Shown: positions 59,069-64,000 of the stretch, piece after piece
Numbering within the stretch: the stretch's first letter is position 1
Layout of the letters: each line of letters starts with the position of its first letter
DNA from: Campylobacter sp. 19-13652
Lineage (GTDB): Bacteria > Campylobacterota > Campylobacteria > Campylobacterales > Campylobacteraceae
Length of the DNA: 64,000 bases
Assembly (NCBI RefSeq): GCF_019702925.1
Contig: NZ_AP024713.1
Span: forward strand, 1,364,001-1,428,000
Reading direction: 5' to 3'
Translations under genes and position numbers: made by a program
Notes under the pieces: generated by a model
Database searches by the model: none
What the model saw: only the letters and a program-made list of their open reading frames with translations
Told to the model about the DNA's origin: nothing

Positions 59069-60445
59069 TTACTGCTCGCTAATCGCCTTTTTTCCAGCAT
59101 TAAGCACGCCAGTTATATTATCATTTATCCATTTTTTATCCATCCACTCCTGTGGCAATACCTCCACGCCTTGTATCAGTATGCCAAAATGCAGGTGATC
59201 TCCTAGCGCAAGCCCCGAAGTACCAGTGCTTGCTATGCGCTCTCCTGCACTTACTTCATCGCCCTGTGCAACTGCAAGTGATGAACAGTGTGCATAAAGC
59301 GAATATATCCCATATCCATGATCTATTAATAAATTCAGTCCATAAATTCCATTCTCAGACGCAAAAACCACCCTGCCAGGATTACTAGCTATGATAGGTG
59401 CAGCCGCCACGCTAGCGAGATCCAGCCCCATATGCCAGCTCTCACTAACGACTTTTTTATCATCGCCATAAGTATAAAATCTATGATCGGCAAAATCAGC
59501 TACTTTTTTGCCGTTTTTAAGCGGATAAAAAGGCGAAATATTAAAGCTGGAAATGACGCCATCATCAACCGCTGTCGTAAGCGAGTGTATCTTTTGCTCA
59601 TTTTCCCCACGAAGAGTTTCATTGACAAATTTCATCTTTGCAAGCCTATCCATACTATCGGCATCCTTTGCGTATCTAGCCGTTAAATCAGCAATCTTGC
59701 CGTCTATAAAATTATCCTTAAGCGATATGTAGGACGTGCGATATTTCTTATCTCCGTGATAATATCGGATATGCTCTTTTGCCTCATTTCCAGCAAAATC
59801 TTTAGCGATTATGTCAGCACTAAAATCGGGCGATGCTGCAGCCCAGGGTATGATGGCTGCGTAAAAGCCCTCTTTTATAAATTTAAACGGCATAAAGTTT
59901 TGACTCGCCCCTTTTACACGGATATAAAGCTCTTTTAATGCGTTATCGCTTGCCCTAAAAACCACCGCAGCTGCACCGCCACGCGAGATAGAGTATGAGT
60001 TTGAAATGATATAAATTTCAGGGCGAGTGGTGTCGACTGTAACCTTAACCTGCTTTGTCGTTACATTTCCGCTAAAAAAGTTCCATTTACTCTTATCGAC
60101 GGCTTCAATATTCATCGTATAAGACGCTTTTTTATTTGCAAAAAATGCACTCTTTGGCACGGTAAGCTCTAGGTGTTTTTGGCCATCTTTACCATCAAAA
60201 GCTTCGCTAAATATCGCCATCTCATTAGCGCCATCACTTAGGCTTACTCGGATAAATTTAATCCCCGTATCATCTGAAATATCAACATTTATAGGAGATT
60301 TTAAATTCCAATAAACCTCATCTGCTATATCGATTTTGGGCGGATTTTTCTCAAATTCCTCTGAGCTAAATATAAAGCCAACCGCACCCAAAATCAGCGC
60401 TAAAAATAGTATAACGACAAAAAAGCTGCTATTTTTCCTTCTCAT
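59069..60445 (-). CDS. M23 family peptidoglycan endopeptidase
   Basis: A 458-residue protein with an uncleaved N-terminal membrane anchor (about 8-27) and a long periplasmic beta-rich region. The C-terminal LytM/M23 domain keeps all zinc-site motifs: WHMGLDLASVA (His and Asp, about 342-352), LYAHCSSL and DHLHFGI (about 417-423). It therefore probably is an active DD-endopeptidase, of the kind that sets helical shape in Campylobacter and Helicobacter (Pgp3/Csd group). I cannot tell which subgroup from sequence alone. It lies between tyrA and lpxC in the same direction. Confidence 0.9.
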   Translation of the reverse strand: MRRKNSSFFVVILFLALILGAVGFIFSSEEFEKNPPKIDIADEVYWNLKSPINVDISDDTGIKFIRVSLSDGANEMAIFSEAFDGKDGQKHLELTVPKSAFFANKKASYTMNIEAVDKSKWNFFSGNVTTKQVKVTVDTTRPEIYIISNSYSISRGGAAAVVFRASDNALKELYIRVKGASQNFMPFKFIKEGFYAAIIPWAAASPDFSADIIAKDFAGNEAKEHIRYYHGDKKYRTSYISLKDNFIDGKIADLTARYAKDADSMDRLAKMKFVNETLRGENEQKIHSLTTAVDDGVISSFNISPFYPLKNGKKVADFADHRFYTYGDDKKVVSESWHMGLDLASVAAAPIIASNPGRVVFASENGIYGLNLLIDHGYGIYSLYAHCSSLAVAQGDEVSAGERIASTGTSGLALGDHLHFGILIQGVEVLPQEWMDKKWINDNITGVLNAGKKAISEQ

Positions 60446-60520
60446 AGTCCCACACTCTTAAATTAAGTTTAAATGGCGTGATTTTACAAAAAAACGGTTT
60501 AAATTTATTTGAATTTTATG

Positions 60521-61354
60521 CTATAAAATCTCCCTTATCTTTCTGGCTTTGCGCATAAATTCTCCCACGCCCTGCCAGTCTTTGCTAGCCACTAAGCCCT
60601 TAAGCCTAGCAAGCTCATCGCTAAACATATCTATAGCGCTTATTAACTCGTCCTCATTTTGCTTAAAAATATCACTCCACATCACAGGAGAGCTTTTAGC
60701 TACACGTATCATACCACTAAATGTAGGTCCGCCAAGTGCGACTATGTGCCGCCTCTCTTCTTGCTGAAGTACGCCGCTAGCTAGACTAAATGATATGGCG
60801 TGTGGTAGGTGCGAGATGATAGCGGTGTGATGATCATGTTCAGCTGCTGACATAAAGACTATTTTCATGCCGATATGAGAAAATAGCTCCACAGCCCTCA
60901 TAGCATGCCTATCAGTGGTAAGCTCTGGGTCGCAAAATATCACGGTAGCACCATCATATAGCGAGCTAAAGGCAGCCTTTGGCCCTGAATACTCAGTACC
61001 AGCCATGGGGTGTGCTGCGACGAAATTACCCCTAATGCTATCTGGGACTGCGTCTAAAATAGCGCGCTTTGTGCTGCCAAAATCGATGATAGTTAAATTT
61101 GAGGGAGCATCAAAAAGATCGTTTTTAAGCGTGGCAATAATAGCTTCAACAGGGATTGCTAAAACAACTATATCGCAGTTTTGCTTCATAGTGGAAATAT
61201 CAGCTATCTCATGCACCAGCCCAAGCTCCAAAGCCTCGTTTTTGTGAGCCTCGCTTAAATCCCAGCCGCTAACTGTACTTACTATTTTTGTCTTTTGTAG
61301 TGCAAGCCCAAGCGATCCGCCCATAAGCCCAAGCCCAACAATACCCACCTTCAT
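60521..61354 (-). CDS. tyrA: Prephenate dehydrogenase TyrA
   Basis: A 277-residue single-domain dehydrogenase: N-terminal NAD site VGIVGLGLMGGSLGLAL (3-19), the catalytic-region FVAAHPMAGTEYSGP (about 112-126), and HDHHTAIISHLPHAISFSLAS (about 173-193). It lacks a fused chorismate mutase or ACT domain. It converts prephenate to 4-hydroxyphenylpyruvate for tyrosine. It is the first gene of the minus-strand envelope/translation cluster and divergent from bamA (77 bp between). Confidence 0.93.
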   Translation of the reverse strand: MKVGIVGLGLMGGSLGLALQKTKIVSTVSGWDLSEAHKNEALELGLVHEIADISTMKQNCDIVVLAIPVEAIIATLKNDLFDAPSNLTIIDFGSTKRAILDAVPDSIRGNFVAAHPMAGTEYSGPKAAFSSLYDGATVIFCDPELTTDRHAMRAVELFSHIGMKIVFMSAAEHDHHTAIISHLPHAISFSLASGVLQQEERRHIVALGGPTFSGMIRVAKSSPVMWSDIFKQNEDELISAIDMFSDELARLKGLVASKDWQGVGEFMRKARKIREIL

Positions 61355-61431
61355 TTAACGCTCCTGTTTATATTAAATTAAATCTAAATTTGATATTATA
61401 CGACTGTTATACTCATTTTTAGGTTAAATTT

Positions 61432-63663
61432 ATGAAAAAATCACTTTTCTTACTATCAATAACTACGGCTATGCTAAGCGCTCAGCCGATTAAGAGCATT
61501 AAATTTGAAGGGCTTTTGCACCTATCTCCTGAGGTCGCACGAGAGATAAGCGGACTAAATATAGGAGATGAGCTAACAGCCCAAAATAGCAATAAAGCCA
61601 TTAAAAACCTATTTAAGCAGAACTATTTTAAAGATATTAGCATCCAAGACGACGGCGCAGGAAACGTAACAATAATCGTAAAAGAAAAGCCAAGCATCGC
61701 CAGAGTACAGCTAAAAGGCGTCGTAACAAATGATGAAAAAGCAATAAAAGAGCTAATCGACATAAAGCCGGGAAATATGTACGATGAGCTAGCTATTGAA
61801 CGCACGATAGACAAAGTACGCAAATTCTACGAGGCAAAGGGCTACTTTGACACCGTCGTGGACGTAGAAAAAACAGAACTTGCTGATAGCCCTAGCATAT
61901 ACCTGACGCTAAACATAAATAGGGGCGAAAATCTAATAATCCAAAATGTAAATTTAATCGGAGCAAAGCGCTTTAGCTATAGTGATGTTGAGCCAGTCAT
62001 AGCAAATAAAAGCGTAGAATTTGCAGGCTGGATGTGGGGTAGAAATGACGGTAAGACAAAGCTTTTTGAGCTACCGCAAGACCCAGATAGAATAAAGCAA
62101 CTCTACTTAGAAAAAGGCTATTTAGACGCCACTGTATCAGCGCCGTATCTAAATGCGTACTTTGATAGCTATACAGCAAATTTAAGCTATTATATAACTG
62201 AGGGCGAGCCGTATAAAATCTCAAGCATAAGCATAAGCGCGCCTGAGTTTTTAGAGCTAAATACGGAAAGCTTAATAAAAAATATGCGCTTAAGCGATGG
62301 AGACACGATAAACGGACAAAAGGTTAGAAAGGATATGGACGACTTAGAAGAAGCCGTGGCAAACAGGGGCTACGCATACGTCCAAGTAACCCCAGAAACC
62401 GATAAAGATACAGATAATCACACAGTAGGCATAAACTACGTAATAAACCCTGGCGAGCAAGTATATATAAGAAACGTTACCATATCAGGAAATGACCGCA
62501 CAGCTGATCGTATCATACGCCGAGAAATGTACCTAACCGAGGGTGAGCTATATAATAGAACCGACCTAAAAGACTCAGAAGACGCACTAAAGCGTACGAG
62601 CTATTTTGATGATGTACAGATAAAAGAAGAGCGTATAGACGCAAACCATATGGATTTGTTAGTAACGGTAAAAGAGGCTTCAACTGGCTCTATAAGTGGA
62701 GGCATAGGCTACGGTAGCAGCGATGGATTGCTACTAAGCGCTAGCCTAGCTGATACAAACATAATGGGCTCTGGCATAAAAGGATCAATAAACGTAGACA
62801 GGAGCGACAATGAGCTATCTGGGAGTATTTCACTAACAAACCCTAGAATCTTTGACTCAGAGTACAGCCTGGGTGGAAGCATATACGCTAACAAATATGA
62901 CTGGAATAATTATAATGAAAACTCACAAGGCTTTAACATAACAGTCGGCAGGCAGCTTACTAGATACCTCTCTGCGTCCATTACATACTCACTAGAAAAA
63001 AGCCGCATAAGCGGGCTTAGCGAAGCACTAAAGGCAGTAGGATACAAAGAGGGGACAAATTTAAAAAGTGCGATAACACCAGCTATTAGCTTTAATAACA
63101 CAGATGATTACTACCTACCTAGACGTGGCGTTATAGCAGGAAGCGCACTTGAGTTTGCTGGGGTTGGCGGAGATGAGAAATTTATAAAATCTCGCAGCTA
63201 TTTTAACTACTATCTAGGACTTAAAGACTATATAGACTACGACCTAATCTTGCGGTATAAATCAAATTTTGCCAAAATCTGGAACCGCGGCTACATACCA
63301 ATAAACGAAAGGCTATATCTAGGTGGCATATCATCGGTGCGCGGATATGAGAGCAGGAGCATCTCGCAAAAGCTACAATACGGCGGCAAATGGTACGAAA
63401 CTGGGGGAGAGATTTCGTTTAATAATAGCTTTGAGCTAAGCTTTCCGATGATAGACCGTATCAAAATGCGTGGCGTGCTATTTTATGATTATGGCATGAT
63501 AGGAAACAGCAGTCTAAACGAAATAAAACGCTCCTCAACTGGCGTGGGAGTGGAGTGGGTAACACCAATAGGTCCGCTTCAGCTAATCTTTGCCAAAGCG
63601 CTAAATCCATCTAGCAACGACGACACAAGCACGTTTGAGTTTAGCATCGGTAGAAGATTTTAA
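61432..63663 (+). CDS. bamA: Outer-membrane assembly factor BamA
   Basis: A 743-residue Omp85-family protein. It has a Sec signal (1-18, ending LSAQ) and five POTRA domains (about 20-415; each with the strand-helix-helix pattern, for example IKSIKFEGLLHLSPEVAREISGLNIGD). The 16-stranded barrel (about 430-743) contains the lid-lock signature in YLGGISSVRGYESRS (about 629-643), and the C-terminus is FSIGRRF. It inserts beta-barrel proteins into the outer membrane. It starts after a T-rich tract and is followed by a terminator. Confidence 0.96.
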   Translation: MKKSLFLLSITTAMLSAQPIKSIKFEGLLHLSPEVAREISGLNIGDELTAQNSNKAIKNLFKQNYFKDISIQDDGAGNVTIIVKEKPSIARVQLKGVVTNDEKAIKELIDIKPGNMYDELAIERTIDKVRKFYEAKGYFDTVVDVEKTELADSPSIYLTLNINRGENLIIQNVNLIGAKRFSYSDVEPVIANKSVEFAGWMWGRNDGKTKLFELPQDPDRIKQLYLEKGYLDATVSAPYLNAYFDSYTANLSYYITEGEPYKISSISISAPEFLELNTESLIKNMRLSDGDTINGQKVRKDMDDLEEAVANRGYAYVQVTPETDKDTDNHTVGINYVINPGEQVYIRNVTISGNDRTADRIIRREMYLTEGELYNRTDLKDSEDALKRTSYFDDVQIKEERIDANHMDLLVTVKEASTGSISGGIGYGSSDGLLLSASLADTNIMGSGIKGSINVDRSDNELSGSISLTNPRIFDSEYSLGGSIYANKYDWNNYNENSQGFNITVGRQLTRYLSASITYSLEKSRISGLSEALKAVGYKEGTNLKSAITPAISFNNTDDYYLPRRGVIAGSALEFAGVGGDEKFIKSRSYFNYYLGLKDYIDYDLILRYKSNFAKIWNRGYIPINERLYLGGISSVRGYESRSISQKLQYGGKWYETGGEISFNNSFELSFPMIDRIKMRGVLFYDYGMIGNSSLNEIKRSSTGVGVEWVTPIGPLQLIFAKALNPSSNDDTSTFEFSIGRRF

Positions 63664-63681
63664 AGCGCAAAAATGCGCTTT
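63662..63681 (+). terminator. Rho-independent terminator after bamA
   Basis: AAAGCGC (63662-63668) and GCGCTTT (63675-63681) form a 7-bp stem over a 6-base loop, followed by an AT-rich tract with ATTTATTTTT. The stem includes the stop codon edge of bamA. Confidence 0.75.
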
Positions 63682-63866
63682 AAAAATTTATTTTTAAGTA
63701 AATACAAAGTAAAATTTCTATCTAAAGCCTTAACCAATTCAAAATAAAAATAATATCAACATATTATTTTTAAAAGATTCATAAAACAACAATAAAACTG
63801 TTAATATTTACCTTGCGTTTTTTTTTGTAAAATATTTATCTATGCATTAAATTTAAGGAGTAACAT

Positions 63867-64000
63867 ATGAGTGTAAATATAACAGCACTCGGATTGGCAA
63901 ATGTGGCTGTTTTCAAGCCTATTATAGAAAGAGCTGGAAAACTTAATGAGGCAAGAGCTGAAGCTTCTACATTATTTGATACAGTGATATCTGATAAGAA
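63867..64000 (+). CDS. Unknown gene, 5' part, cut by the window end
   Basis: The ATG at 63867 follows a strong AAGGAG site. The first 44 residues read MSVNITALGLANVAVFKPII then ERAGKLNEARAEASTLFDT and continue past the edge. There is no signal peptide, so the protein is cytoplasmic or leaves by a non-Sec route. I do not recognise it. The preceding 185 bp, after the bamA terminator, is AT-rich and includes a run of T near 63817. Confidence 0.7.
   Translation, partial: MSVNITALGLANVAVFKPIIERAGKLNEARAEASTLFDTVISDK

Overview
The window looks like a Campylobacter chromosome (Campylobacterota), and not a close C. jejuni relative. The support is Campylobacter-type 16S, 23S and 5S rRNA with a helix-45-type intervening sequence in 23S, a MOMP-family porin, a futalosine-pathway menaquinone gene (mqnE), a bioF-bioG-bioC biotin set, and gene order recalled from C. 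jejuni: bamA-tyrA-M23-lpxC-tsaB-thrB-ylxR-infB-rbfA-rimP and mqnE-NCS2 permease-phosphoribosyltransferase. Coding DNA is moderately AT-rich. The spacers around the rRNA genes are extremely AT-rich.

Layout. 0-0.5 kb: 3' end of a MetQ-type lipoprotein gene. 1.5-4.6 kb: flaG-fliD-fliS flagellar operon on the minus strand behind a sigma-28-type promoter. 4.6-5.6 kb: a small unknown gene and rsmD. 5.6-7.3 kb: gene-free AT-rich DNA. 7.3-10.9 kb: 5S and 23S rRNA (minus). 11.5-16.4 kb: 5-oxoprolinase genes pxpB, pxpC and pxpA plus an NRAMP-like permease, interrupted by an XRE regulator and an outer-membrane beta-barrel gene that share an operator region. 16.4-17.3 kb: a repeat island. 17.3-22.9 kb: an octahaem MccA-type sulfite reductase, a rhodanese/hexahaem/cytochrome b membrane protein, and a divergent CcsB (ResB) gene. 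23.1-25.6 kb: biotin genes. 25.6-27.5 kb: a chemoreceptor. 27.7-29.0 kb: TPP riboswitch and HMP-type permease. 29.0-30.3 kb: AT-rich spacer. 30.3-32.7 kb: tRNA-Ile, tRNA-Ala and 16S rRNA (minus). 33.0-38.8 kb: an operon of mqnE, purine permease, phosphoribosyltransferase, MFS, GT39-like protein and pseudopilin running toward the 16S gene. 39-41.9 kb: unknown membrane protein and glmS. 42.3-48.5 kb: gltB-gltD. 48.8-53 kb: DJ-1-like protein, dapD, cytochrome c and MOMP. 53.1-61.4 kb: the translation/cell-envelope cluster. 61.4-63.7 kb: bamA. 63.87 kb to the edge: start of an unknown gene.

The most notable points are these. (1) The rRNA operon is split: 16S-tRNA-Ala-tRNA-Ile and 23S-5S lie on the same strand about 19.4 kb apart, each with its own copy of an identical 81-bp promoter block, its own boxA-like element and its own precursor-processing stem. 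(2) The MccA homologue has seven CXXCH motifs and a terminal CX17CH motif. It is paired with an unusual rhodanese-hexahaem-cytochrome b protein and with a stand-alone CcsB that lacks the CcsA half. (3) At least two families of structured intergenic repeats occur in several copies, some intact and some decaying toward AT. (4) The TPP riboswitch appears to control access to the Shine-Dalgarno of a TTG-start permease gene.
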